DNA of 64,000 nt from Blumeriella jaapii (lineage: Eukaryota; Ascomycota; Leotiomycetes; Helotiales; Drepanopezizaceae). Under the pieces are notes generated by a model, which was not told where the DNA came from, ran no database searches, and was given only the letters and a program-made list of their open reading frames with translations. Below, piece after piece: positions 43,747 to 54,811 of this stretch. Position 1 is the stretch's first letter. Each line of letters starts with the position of its first letter. A program made the translations under genes and the position numbers. The DNA lies in contig VWND01000004.1 of assembly GCA_009599575.1 (NCBI GenBank), forward strand, positions 1,294,001-1,358,000. Reading direction: 5' to 3'.

Positions 43747-45480
43747 TAAAAAAAAACCAAACAATCTTCGCTGAAAAACTTTGTATTTACAATTAAAAAC
43801 TCGATTTATTTTTGCAACTCGAATTTCTTTTAAACCGCTCGTACCGACGTTTATTTATCGATATTTTAATCAAAACTTTTTTTTACTGATTTTGTTTCCA
43901 GAAAAAGCTGAAATCTTTTTTTTTTATTAATTCGATCTGTTTTTGCAATTCGAATCGCTTTTTTTTAATATATCCTATGTTTTTTTTATAAATCGACGCG
44001 GCATCCGAAAACGAACGCAATCCGTACGATTCGGCTTCGAATTAGCATTTCCATTTTCTGCTTTTGCTTTTGGCGCTTCCGAATTTTTATTCGTTCCAAG
44101 CTTTTTCGACGATTTTAAAAGCGAATTTTTATTTTACGACTTTTTTACCGAACCATAATTATTTGCTAAATTCTTTCGTTTTATTATCGAATTTAAAATC
44201 GAATAATACGACGCTAATATTTTAATATTTTTAAACCGACGAATATTTTTAAACCGATTGCTTAGCATATCTGCCAACGCTGAAAAATTTATTACGGCCC
44301 AGCAGCTTTAAATCGCTTAAATAATCGCTTAAGTTATCGCCGCCGCTCGCTTTTCAGCTTTCGCTAATATCGCCCGCGACGCTTTTTTTTCGCTTCGAGC
44401 TTCGCGCGCTTTTACGGCGGATTTATAATCAATTCCCGAATACTATTTTTCAATTCTCGACCCAGCTATTTTTCGAATCGAATTATCCAAAATTAAATAT
44501 TTTCGCTACGCTTTTAGTAATTATTAAAAAAAAATTAAATATAACGCATAAAAAATAAATATAAAACTGTTTATTAAAAAATATTTAAAAAACTTTATAT
44601 AAAATATAAACTAAGCCAAAGCATATTTCAAATGTATTATTGGAAAAACAAAAATTATTATTTTAAAATATTTAAACTCCGAGTTTTATAACCAAGCCTA
44701 ATCGGCTCGAAACGTTTTTCGCATTTTTAATCAGCGCTTTTTTAATTACAACCGCGTTTAATTTGTTAAATTATAATATAACAAGTTTTATATAAACAAC
44801 GGTCAAACTTATAATAATTTTCGTTTTTTATTTATCCGTTACGCAATTATTAACAAAATTATTAAAAACCGTTGGTTTGAAAACATATACGAAAAAATTA
44901 TTTTTATTTTCAAATACGATTTTCGAATAAAAAAGTACAAAATAAATAATAATTATACTGTTTTAAACGAGTTTTTAGCCGTTGCGAATAAAAAATCACG
45001 TAATATCCGAATTGAAAAAATAGCTTCTATCCGTCGTATAAGCCATTTTTTTTTATTATAGCTTTTGCCAATTAAAACTTTAGGCGTATTTCCGGTATTT
45101 TTAAAGTTTTATAACGCTTTATTTTTCTAGCTTTTTTTGCTCGTACAGTTTTTCTTTTTTTTAACAAAGATTTTTACGAGCGTATAATTGCTATTTCTGC
45201 CATCCCCGGTTTTTTCCGCTTAGTTGCGCGTTTTTTTAACGCTTATTATAACTGCGGCAAGCCCGGCCATTTCGCAAACGTTTGCTTTAACGCTAAGTTT
45301 AATCGTAAAATCGCCGAAATAATTATCGACGAATAGCAAAACGATTTGTTAAAAAACTTTTAAGCCGTAGTAAAAACTTTTATTATAATAAAAAATTCGA
45401 TTTATAAAAAAATTTAAAATTTAATCAGCGTTTTTTAATAAAAAAGCGACAGTTTTTAATTCTTATAAAACTAATACGTA
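43747..45480 (+). pseudogene. Gy2b gag
   Basis: Plus-strand gag. The 71-residue open stretch 43943-44158 holds FINRRGIRKRTQSVRFGFEL. The zinc knuckle at 45244-45285 reads Y-Y-N-C-GKPG-H-FANV-C. Between them the frames show the Lys- and Phe-rich decay of a charged capsid region. Nonfunctional. Confidence 0.8.
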
Positions 45481-45485
45481 ATAAA

Positions 45486-46430
45486 TTATATACTAAAATA
45501 TTTATATATATCGATAGCAAAGCTAATATTTTCGATACGATTAAAACTTTTTTAACGTATTAATTTTCTCAACGTTTCGAAATAAATTTTATTCGGCTGT
45601 ACAAATCTATTATACCCACCGGCTATAATAGCGAGCCGGAAAAGCTTATTTCTTTTGTTATTTTTCTTTTTTTTACAATTAACCGACGTCGTATAAATTT
45701 TTTTTTTTTTTTAATTACAAACCTAGGCTTTACCGACGTTTTTATTAATCGCAAATTTTTATAATACTACGATTTAAAGCAAGCGTATAATCAAAAAAAA
45801 AAAAAAAAAAAATAGCTATCCGATATATTTATTATTTTTTATTTCAACGAACAATTATTCGTCGATTTCAATTAGCGAAAAAAGTTTAAAAATGTTTAAT
45901 CGCATATATTAAAAAAATATAAACAAACGAAACAGCGTAATAAAAGCTTTATATATTTTTGCCAACACTTTTACAACGATTAAAAAAACTTATTTAAACT
46001 TTAAAACTAATAAACTTTCCACGTTTATACGAAATTTCAAAAGCAATTTATATAAAATAAAAAAGTTTTTTATTAGCAGTTTTAAAAAACCGATCAAGCC
46101 GGTTTTTTTCAACCGGGCCAATTATTATTTTTTTTATTTTCAATTGCAATATCAGCTGTATTTCCGCTTTTGCATTTAACGTTTTATAAACACGTTACGA
46201 AAAGCGAATACGAGCCGTAAAAAAAAAATTATTATTATTCAACGATTGCACGTTTTATTATTTTTATATATAATATAAACAAAAAAACGTTTTTTCGCCG
46301 TGCGAAAATCGCCGAATTTAAAAAAGTTATATAATTCGCGGCAATAAAAAGCATTTCCGTTCCCGACGCTTTGCAAACCAAATATAATAACAACGTAATT
46401 TTTATAAAAAAGCTTTTTTCAGCTTAATAC
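45486..46430 (+). pseudogene. Gy2b protease and linker
   Basis: Plus-strand region between gag and RT. GFTDVFINRKFL near 45722-45757 resembles the part of gypsy proteases following the DSG(A) turn. The end of the domain and a Lys/Ser-rich linker follow. The Asp active-site codon itself is not clearly readable. Insertion sites of D and Gy1C in Gy2c map here. Confidence 0.5.
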
Positions 46431-47240
46431 TCGGAATTCGAAAAACTTTTTTATAAATAAAAAAGCGATAAATTCGTTTTTCGCCGCCTCGGTATAAATT
46501 ATAAAATATATTTTGCTACGGAAAATACGCTTTTTATAAAACCATTTAAACGTTTTATAAACAAACAGCTTATAAAAGTTAAAAGTTATATTTTCGATAA
46601 TTTATACAAAAACTTTATTAAACTTTTTAATATTTTTTTCGCCGCTCCGATTTTATTTACTAAAAAGTCAAACGGCTTTATACGCTTATATATCGATTAT
46701 CGCAAGCTTAACGATTTTACGAAAAAAAATCTTTATCTTTTGCTTTTAATTAACGAAATACTAGCGCGAATTACTAAAACTAAAATATTTACGAAAATTA
46801 ATATTTAATAAATATTTAATCGAATCCGGATATTCGAAAAATCTGAAAAACTAACCAGTTTTCGCATCCGATATAATATATATAAATATAAAATCCTTTC
46901 GTTCGGTTTTATTAATAAGCTCGCTATATTTCAACGCTTTATTAATAATATTTTTATAAAATTTTTAAATAATTTTTGCTCGGCGTATTTTAACGATATT
47001 TTTATTTATTTCGCGAATAATTTAAAATATAAAATCTATATTAAAAAAATCTTATCGATTTTAAAAAATACGATCTGAAAGCTAATATTAAAAAATGCGA
47101 ATTTAATATTACGAAAACTAAATTTCTAAGTTTCGTTATTAACATTTAAAATATTAAAATAAACTCGGAAAAAATCGCTATTATTAAAAAATAGCAATAT
47201 ACAGCGAATATGCGAAGCGTGTAAAACTTCCTAGGCTTTT
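46431..47240 (+). pseudogene. Gy2b reverse transcriptase
   Basis: Plus-strand RT in one main frame: FRRLGINYKIYFATENTLFI near 46475-46540, IRLYIDYRKLNDFTKKNLYL near 46680-46740, SFRIRYNIYKYKILSFGFIN near 46857-46915, and the palm box SAYFNDIFIYFAN at about 46980-47020, where YLDD became YFND. Primer-grip and thumb sequence FLGFCNFYKRFIAGYNRICR lies at 47230-47285. The Asp-to-Asn change (GAC to AAC) destroys catalysis. Confidence 0.88.
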
Positions 47241-47830
47241 GCAATTTCTACAAACGCTTTATAGCCGGCTATAATCGCATTTGCCGTTCTTTTATTATTT
47301 TTATAAATAAAAACGTTTTTTTCGTATTCGAAAAAAAGCAAAAAAACGTATGAAAAGCATTACGCAAAATCTTGCTAAATACTTTTATTTTATGCTATTA
47401 CGACTTTTATAAGCAAACGCGCCTGAAAACCGATTTTTCTAATAAAATAATAATTAGCGTATTATCGCAATTGCAAAAAAATAACTTTTATTATTCGGTC
47501 GATTTTTTTTTCAAAACCATAATCGACGCCGAATTTAATTATCCGATCTACGACAAAAAGCTTTTCGCCATTTTTCGCTTTTTCAAAAATTATAAACCGA
47601 AGCTGTTAAGTGCTTAAAAAAACGTATATATATACACCGATTACCGCGTTTTAAAATATTTTATAATAATTAAAAAATTTTCGGCCCGATAAGCCCGATA
47701 AACCGAATTTTTCGCCGATTTTCATTTTATAATTATATACCGGTCGGAAATTACTAATACGCTCGCTAATACTTTTTTTCGCAAAAACCAAAACATTTTT
47801 TTATTAAAAGCAGGATAGCGAACAGCTCGA
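47241..47830 (+). pseudogene. Gy2b RNase H
   Basis: The 81-residue open stretch 47372-47617 covers connection and RNase H: LKTDFSNKIIISVLSQLQKN (from CDASDTAI..VLSQ) and EFNYPIYDKKLFAIFRFFKN, the conserved NYxIYDKELLAI helix. The next frame gives YIYTDYRVLKYFIII near 47625-47670 and ARQARQTEFFADFHFIII-like sequence. A stop after SA and others break it. Confidence 0.85.
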
Positions 47831-48099
47831 AAGCAGCAAATACTTTTAAACGATAAATTAAATCTTTAAATTTTAAAAAAAATAGCTGCTAAAAGCATAA
47901 CCACGCTAACGCTTATAAAAATAGCGTTCGATAAGCGCGATAATAATAGCATTTTTTTCGAAAAAAATAGCGAAAACGAAAAAAATAAAATACTTATAAA
48001 AAAACCCGCAAATTTAATTTTCGTAATCGTATACGATATATATAACTATACAATTATAAACGATTTGCTGCAAGCTAACAAAAACTTTTTTTTTTCGAA

Positions 48100-49230
48100 A
48101 CGCAATAAGCGCAAACTCGCAATCATAACCTTAATTATTAATTGCGATAAAACAAATTGTTTTTTCAAAACAAATTAATAATGCTTTTGGAATTTTCCGA
48201 ATTACGAACTTTTTTAATCCGATATATCTACGAACAGCTTTGCGTAGCATACGCTGAAATAAAAAAAATAAAGCTTAATCGGTCGCAAATATTATTAAAA
48301 AGCTATAAAAGCAAACATATAATAATACGTTTCGAATTGTCGTTGCATACAAATAAAAGCTAAGCGCGATAAAACCCCGGGCTTTCTAAAGCTTTTGCTC
48401 ATATTTAACAAACTTTATTACTATTTGACGATAAATTTTACGAAATTTTTATTAAACGAAAATAATTACGACTTCGCTTTCGTAATAATAAATCGCCTGT
48501 TTAAAAAACCTTTGTCAATTTCTTATTATAAAACTATCATAACGAAAAAACTAACAGCTTATTTTTAATTTATTAAATGCGCTATTTCGATATGCCGGAT
48601 TTGATTATTTCGGACCGAAAAGCTCAGTTTGTTTCGGTCTTTTGGCAAAAACTCTGCCGCATATTAAAAACCAAAATCAAATTAATTATTACGTACAATT
48701 TTAATATCGATAAGCAGATCGAAATAATAAACCAATATATTAAACAACGCTTCCGCTTTTTTTGCTTTTATTACTAAAATAATTAAAAACGCTTTTTACT
48801 TTTGATAAATATTACACAGCTAATTTTGCGGCACGAATTTCTCGGCAACGTCTTTTTTTTTTAAATTTTAAATAAATACAAGGCTCGCATATCCTGGAAT
48901 ATAAACAATCTCCGTCTTTTTCGCTCGGCCACCGAAAAACTCAACCGCGACAAAACTTTGCATTTGGCCTTTCGAATTAAAAAAATTATAAAATACGTAT
49001 AATCGTTTATTACGTAATAATAAACCAAAATAAAACGCTTCGCTAATTTACACAAACGACCGATAAATTAAAATATAAGCGACGAAGTATTAATAAATAT
49101 TAAAAATTAAAAGCTCGACCGACCTTTCCGAAAGCTTTCGAACAAATAATACGGCTTAGTTAAAATCGTCGATAAAATAAAAAAAAGTTGAAAGCTTAAC
49201 CTTTTCGCAAACTGATTAATCCATCCGATT
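48100..49230 (+). pseudogene. Gy2b integrase
   Basis: Zinc-binding domain end at 48157-48363 (LEFSELRTFLIRYIYEQLCV, matching PE.R..L...IHD..). Core at 48577-48777: DLIISDRKAQFVSVFWQKLC, from the IVSDRG.QF.S.FW motif, then YNFNIDKQIEIINQYIKQRF, from HPQTDGQTER.NQ..EQYLR. C-terminal domain near 49070-49230 with PFRKLSNKQYGLVKIVDKI-like and IHPIFHLYSLRK. The first catalytic Asp region is unreadable. Confidence 0.85.
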
Positions 49231-49500
49231 TTTCATTTATATTCGCTTCGAAAACATATTAGCAATCCTTTACCTGGCCAACGCCGCCTCGAACCAACCT
49301 TTATTTAATTACTTTTTAAACAAACGGAATAAAAAATCGAAAAAATAATAAATTCGAAATTATACAAAAAAATATTGCAATACTAAATCAATTAAAAAAG
49401 CGCTAATAAAAATTTCGAATAATACTTTTGTTTTAACGTTATAACGGCCCTTCATATCTTTTAAGCATTCCACCGATCACACCCCATCGCTAAAAGCCTT
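49231..49500 (+). pseudogene. Gy2b chromodomain-like tail
   Basis: After LPGQRRLEP the plus strand gives KIEKIINSKLYKKILQYQIN near 49330-49385, matching the IL.SR..R..LQY.VKW start of chromodomains. It then gives AFHRSHPIAKSLL near 49455-49500, the usual C-terminal F....P..P end. The central W..Y aromatics are lost. This places Gy2 among the chromoviruses. Confidence 0.7.
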
Positions 49501-49605
49501 TTACGAGCGCTTTTCGCATAGTTGCAAGCTTATAACGAAAGCAAAAAAAATTATACTAAACTGAAAAACGATAAACTTATAATTGCAACTGCGAGGACGC
49601 AGTTC

Positions 49606-49623
49606 TTCGGAAAGAAGGGGTAA
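49606..49623 (+). other. Gy2b polypurine tract
   Basis: TTCGGAAAGAAGGGGTAA directly before the 3' LTR, the same core as in Gy2a with fewer G. Confidence 0.85.
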
Positions 49624-49939
49624 TATTACGATCCTGGCCTGGCTAATGGTAGTTGCCAATGGTAGTGTTACGATCCTGGCCTGGCTAATGGTAGTTGCCA
49701 ATAATATAGCTGCCAATGGTATGATTGCCAGTAATATAAATACTGGTAGTATTAAATTAAGATTTGCGCACGAACCACCTCGGCCACTAGGCCTCGCGCT
49801 AAGTCACGTGACCCACAAGCGCAACCCATTGTATATAAAGTTCGCGACCCCGAGCATTCTAGCTCGGTGTTTTTCTTTCAATTTACATGCGTACCTTTTG
49901 GTCCATATTATCCCGATCATCCTCAAGCTAGCTGTGATA
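49624..49939 (+). repeat. Gy2b 3' LTR with duplicated head
   Basis: 316 bp. The first 42 bp (TATTACGATCCTGGCC...GGTAG) are repeated immediately as TGTTACGATCCTGGCC..., so this LTR has two heads; without the extra copy it equals the 274-bp 5' LTR. Four minisatellite units, as in the partner. The extra head is absent from the 5' LTR, so it arose at or after integration, or during reverse transcription. Confidence 0.92.
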
Positions 49940-49944
49940 TCGAT

Positions 49945-51950
49945 AAGCGTAGCAATTGCGACAGTATTATTTTACGAAAGCTGTTATACTTCGCCAATAG
50001 TATTAATTCGAAAGCAATTGCGTAGTTTTGCGAACGCTAAAATAAACGATAAAAATCTGATCGTGCATTTTTTATATAAAAGCCAAACGAAAATAATCGA
50101 CGTTTAATACTATTAGGCGACCGTAATATAACAGCAAATCGCGTTCAAATATATACGAAGTATTATTATCGTCGTTTTTTTTCGTAGCGTTTCGTACAGT
50201 TTTTTTTCGAAAGGTTATCAGGCTGCTAGCTATGCCATTAGCGTGGAAAATTTAATTAACGACACGAAATACAAAAAAAAAATCAGCTATTTTAACGATA
50301 AAAACAGCTGTTTCGAAAGCCGTGAAAAATCGAAGTTTTTTAATTAAAAAGCGGTAATCGATTTGATTTGCTCGGAAAAGAGTTTGCAAACGCTAAATGC
50401 GTTTAAAAAAGTTTTAACGGTCGAATTTGCTCGTACGACGTGTTAATACGTCAGTCAAAAGGTTGTGTTTATTTGGTTTATACGTAATAAAAAAATTATA
50501 ATCGGCGAAAGGCTCGGCTTAGCGTGCCTGTCGAGCGTTTAAAAATTTAAAAGTTATAAAATATTTTAAAACCTTTTAATTAATAATAATTTTAATTTAA
50601 TAAACTAAACTAGCTAATTTAATACGAAAATTGCTTAAAAATTTTACGATTGCGAGCATTTTTTTATCGTATACAACGTAGTTTAGCTTTGCGAAAGCTA
50701 TGGTTTTGCTAAAATAAGCGATTGGAAGCTAGTCGTTATTATAAAATTGCGAAAGCACAAAAGCTATTACGCCGTCGAAAGCGTCAGTTTTTAATATACA
50801 AAAAAAATCTTGCCTATAATTTTATAAAATTAATGCAATAGTAAAAGCTAGTATAAAAAGATCGAAACTTTTTTAATATTTAAAAATAAAATTATAAAAA
50901 ATATTAATTTTAATTAAATAAACCAAAAGTTTTACAATTATATTATAATTTCGAATAAAACGTCGGTAAAAGTTACAAAAACTAAAAAAGCTTTATATAC
51001 TTTTTATAATAATAAAAAACTTTTAATAAACGATTACGAAGACTTTTTCTAAATCTATTTTTAAGTTTTTAGTAAAAATAATAAAACCTAGATAACGAAT
51101 CCGAATAATGTTAAATTCAGACTTCCGAATATCGGCTTATAATTCAGCGTCAGCGAACTTTTAAAACACTTTGCGAACGTATATAACATGTTTTAATAAA
51201 TCGGACGAATAAATAAAAATATTATTCAAATATATAATACAAAAATCGTTTAAATAATCGAAAAAAACGTCGTTTATAAAACGTTAATAAATTGCGAATT
51301 TATTAATAAAGCCAAAAAGTAGCACTTTGTATTTATAAGCGCCGTAACGCGTACGAAACGTCGTCAGTTTTTTACTAGCGGAGTCTATTCGAATTTTATA
51401 AAAAACTTAACGAATATCGAGCTTCGTAAAAATTCGTGCTTTCGAAAAACGAGCAAAAGTTCTATCGATAAAAAAAAAAAGATAGCGATTCTTACGAATA
51501 ACATTATTAAAAGCTCGATAATCGATATAAAAACGCAGTAAACCGTCGGGTTTTTTAACGAAAAGCATTAAAACAGCGAAAAAAGCGGTGAAAAATTCGA
51601 TAAAGCTTTTATTAAAATTATTTTATAAATAAATCTTAACAATCTCGAGTTTTAATATCGATATTTTATGCAAAAAAATGTATTTCAGCTTTTTTTTATT
51701 TATAATAAGCTCGATTTTATAGTCGTAAGGCCGGTAAAAAGCTAGTTCGTTATTAGCGATTTTAAAAAACACGTGTTCGAAATCTTTATACTCCGGATAA
51801 AAAAATTCGAAAAAAGTTTATTCGAAATTAGCTTTGCTAAGCTAATTAAAAAAGTCGAAATCGATATTTCGTTGGTTTTGAAACGTTCGAAAAAACTATA
51901 AAATTAAATCTTAAAAAAAATATTATATGTAAAATCGTTTAATATTTTAT
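49945..51950 (-). pseudogene. Gy1B RNase H and reverse transcriptase
   Basis: Minus-strand pol collinear with Gy1A 280-2431 and 29304-29488. RNase H: AYFSKTIAFAKLNYVVYDKK-like near 50640-50730 and the WAELFADYNF-like segment near 50490. RT palm near 51190-51350 and fingers near 51480-51720. Stops in all frames. This stretch is the empty site for the Gy2a (GTTTC at 50189-50193) and Gy2c (about 50002) insertions. Confidence 0.85.
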
Positions 51951-52199
51951 CGATCTCGTACAAAAAGATTAAAAACATTTCAACTGTTTTTTTCTGAAAA
52001 TCAGCTTAAAAGCGTGTGTAATAATTTGGCAGATAGAAATTAAATAAGCAGTAAATTAAAAAACTCGTTTTCGAACTGATCGTTTGAAAAAGTCAAAAAA
52101 TAGCTTATTTAAACTATCGATTATATTAAGCTGAAAAGCCATCGCGGCGAGAGCTTTTCTTCGGTCTTTAATATAACTGTTTTTCGTAAAACGAAAAAG

Positions 52200-52245
52200 C
52201 TGTTCTGACGAAAAAAAAAAAAATAATAATAATAATAAAAAAATC
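52200..52245. repeat. A-run and AAT microsatellite
   Basis: GAAAAAAAAAAAAA followed by (ATA)n in Gy1B. Gy1A has a long T-run at the matching place (390-415), so the tract differs between copies. Confidence 0.8.
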
Positions 52246-52559
52246 GGCAGCCTGGAAAAGCGATAATATAATTTCTTATATTATTCCAATAGCGTCGTTA
52301 TCGAAATTGGCATCGCGAATAAAATTCGACTCTTTCGCGCTTCGCATAGCGTCGTAAATCTGCCATAATTAGTCAAGGTTTTTGTTACGTTTTACAACGT
52401 CGTTTTAATAGCGAAATTGAATTTTTCGGAAATGCAAATAAAAAACTTTAATACAACGATCGTAAAAAGCTGTGAAAAAATAAAACTTCGGCCAATAAAG
52501 CTTGCGTTTATTACAATTTAATAAAATTTAATATTCGGCCAACCAAGCTTTTCCTAAAA

Positions 52560-52910
52560 TCATATTATAATTTCCGAAATTAATAATCAAAAAAAAAATA
52601 AACGATTATATTCGATTGTTAATAATAAAATTAAAAAACGTAAAATATATAATGAAATAGCCACGAGCTGCATTATACTTTTTTATAAAAAAAAAAGCCG
52701 GAAAAAGTTAAATTAAAAGTTTTTTAAAAAAAAAAAATTTAATCAGCGCCGAATCGATTAACGCATAACCGTTCGCTTCAAAATCGGCGAGCGCTTTTAT
52801 TTTATACGAAAAACTATTTTTAATAAATATAACAAAAATTATTAATAAATCGCTATCAAAAAGCTTCCGAACGTTAAAATAACGCATATCGCGCAACACG
52901 CCCAAAAAAA
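52560..52910 (-). pseudogene. Gy1B aspartic protease
   Basis: Minus-strand open stretch 52708-52905. YKIKALADFEANGYALIDSA matches the KALVDSGANGYAFID active site of the Tf1-like fungal gypsy lineage, with S-G changed to F-E. The continuation FLIINFGNYNMILGKAWLAE (about 52540-52600) is the conserved LDLG.HD.ILGRKW.A end of the domain. Confidence 0.8.
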
Positions 52911-52919
52911 AAGCTTTGC

Positions 52920-54400
52920 TTAAGCCTAGGCGTTTCCTCGACTAGCGGAAAAGCTTTTAACTTTTTCGTATACGTTTTGAAAATCGTTAAAAAAAAAAAA
53001 AATTTATTACTATTATTAAAAAGCGAATTTTCGGCCGGCTCGATCTCGTTTACATTTATCAGCCTAGAAAAGCCTTTAAGTAAAACCGAAAATCGGCCCG
53101 TAAAAAATCGTGTAAACTGGCCTTTCTGAATTTTTTAATAATATAAAATAAAAAACGAGCGTTATCGTTAATCCGGTCGAAAAAGAAAAACGCCCAAAAA
53201 AAAAGCGTTCTAACGTAAAAAAAAAAAAAAAAAAACAGCAGAAAGCTGAAAAAAAGCTTTTGAAACATTTAAACGATTCTCGTACGTACGATTTGACTCG
53301 TAATACGCTTTGGTTAAAAACCTATTATTTTAATAAATAATAAACTTAATTAAAAAGCGACTCGCGTATAAAATTCGTTTAGCCAATTGATTTTTTTTTA
53401 ACGAACGGCGGTAAGCCAATTTTTAAAAATCGTTGTACGCGCTTATTTCAAATACAGCTTTTTTCGTAAACGCTTTGGTATTTTATCGCGAAAAGCGTTC
53501 CGAAGCTGTTTATCAGTTCGTATTTAAGCGTTCGCTGCGAAAATAAAAAATCGCAGATAAAATCGCTAAAAATCGTCGTACGTATTTATTACAAGCATTT
53601 TAAATTCGTTTTCCGCTTTTTAAACGTTTGAAAAATCGGCCAGAAAATCGGCGATTTTTTTTATTACTTTTTCGGAAAATATAAAATCGGAACGGTTTAA
53701 AATACGCGAAATAAAATTTTTTTTTGCTACGCTTTCGGTTTTATCGAATATATAATTTTTGCGAAATCGATCGCTAACGAAATAATCGTAGTAAAATTCG
53801 AAATTATCGAAAATTTTAGTTTTGTAATAGCGTGCTTTGTAATTTTTATTATTATTTAATTTAAATTTAAAATTCGAAACGCGCTTTATACGAATTAATC
53901 GAAAATCAGCAAATAAATAAAAATTATAGCGTTCAAAAAGCGCGCTAAAATCTTGGCCGTTAAAAAAAAATCCAAAAAAAATTCGCGAAAAGCGTGGAAG
54001 TTAATTTGCAGCGTTTGTTAATTGAAATAAAACGTTGCGAAAAAAAGAAAAAGTAGCAGATTCGCGATTGGCAAAAACACGTTCGATAGATTTTATCAAA
54101 CGCTTTAATTAAAAAGTCTGTCGTTATCGTATAATTTCTAAAAGTTGTCGTTTACGCTTTTGCGCTTTTTTCAATTAATTTTGCAAAAGTCTTAACTAAA
54201 CGCTTTCAGCGCTAAACTGCAAGAAAAAAATAATAAGCGAAATGGTTAGCGCTTTGCTTTTCCTTTATTTTTTTTTTTCGGAGGAAAAACTGTTTTTCAG
54301 AAAAAAAAGCTTTTAAAAAAGGCTGCTTTTTCGCTGATTAAAAAAAAAAATATTAAAATGTAGTAGCAGAAGCTGAAAAGTTTTATTAAAAAAAGAATCG
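52920..54400 (-). pseudogene. Gy1B gag
   Basis: Minus-strand region between protease and 5' LTR where gag is expected. Traces such as FVKKKSIGQTNFIRESLFN-like (53340-53400) and KIPPILWPIFQTFKKRKTNL-like (53610-53660) suggest coding, but I cannot name the capsid family. The 69-residue Phe-rich open stretch at 53059-53268 is probably decayed gag C-terminus. About 140 bp of leader follow before the LTR. Confidence 0.55.
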
Positions 54401-54538
54401 TTAAACAAAAACTATTTTTCGCGAAATACGGAAATAAGCTTTTTTACGACCGGTCGATTACTTTGGTATAACTCGTAAAAAATTCGAAAAAAAAAATAGT
54501 TTACGCCGTCGCCAGCGTAGAAAAAGAATTGTTAATAA

Positions 54539-54806
54539 TATAACGATTTAATTAATCGAAAGGTTAAGAAATCAGTCAATTAATCTTCGTATTCATATAA
54601 TATGAAAAACGAGGCTTTGGTTTTGTAATAAAATATTTACTTAAAATCAACAATTGCAAAAGGCAAAGATTGCTAAAAAAAAAAAGCCTTATATATATAA
54701 ATAATTTCTATAATTGATGGAAAGATTTATCAGGAGACCAGAGAGCTTGCAGCTATACGTAGTTGCTGGGATGACACGAGAGGTGGCAAAAGAGTGAGTC
54801 GTCACA
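54539..54806 (-). repeat. Gy1B 5' LTR
   Basis: 268 bp; on the minus strand it starts TGTGACGACTCACTC. The outer half (54710-54806) is nearly free of RIP, whereas the inner half is AT-converted. Confidence 0.93.
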
Positions 54807-54811
54807 GATAT

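Larger units (their letters stand above)
43473..49939 (+). mobile_element. Gy2b, uninterrupted Ty3/gypsy chromovirus
   Basis: 6,467-bp plus-strand element in Gy1B, with the duplication TCGAT at 43468-43472 and 49940-49944. Gy1C near 57890-57897 shows the empty site. It is the reference for Gy2: 5' LTR, gag with zinc knuckle, protease, RT, RNase H, integrase, chromodomain-like tail, polypurine tract, 3' LTR. It is the innermost layer of the longest nesting path, yet as RIP-mutated as the outer layers. Confidence 0.96.
41340..54806 (-). mobile_element. Gy1B, complete Ty3/gypsy element with two nested insertions
   Basis: Minus-strand Gy1 copy inside D, with the duplication GATAT at 41335-41339 and 54807-54811. 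LTRs are about 267 and 268 bp. Removing TRIM and Gy2b leaves about 6.4 kb. Order on the minus strand: gag, protease, RT, RNase H, integrase. All frames are heavily RIP-mutated. It gives the uninterrupted version of the region where Gy2a and Gy2c entered Gy1A. Confidence 0.95.
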
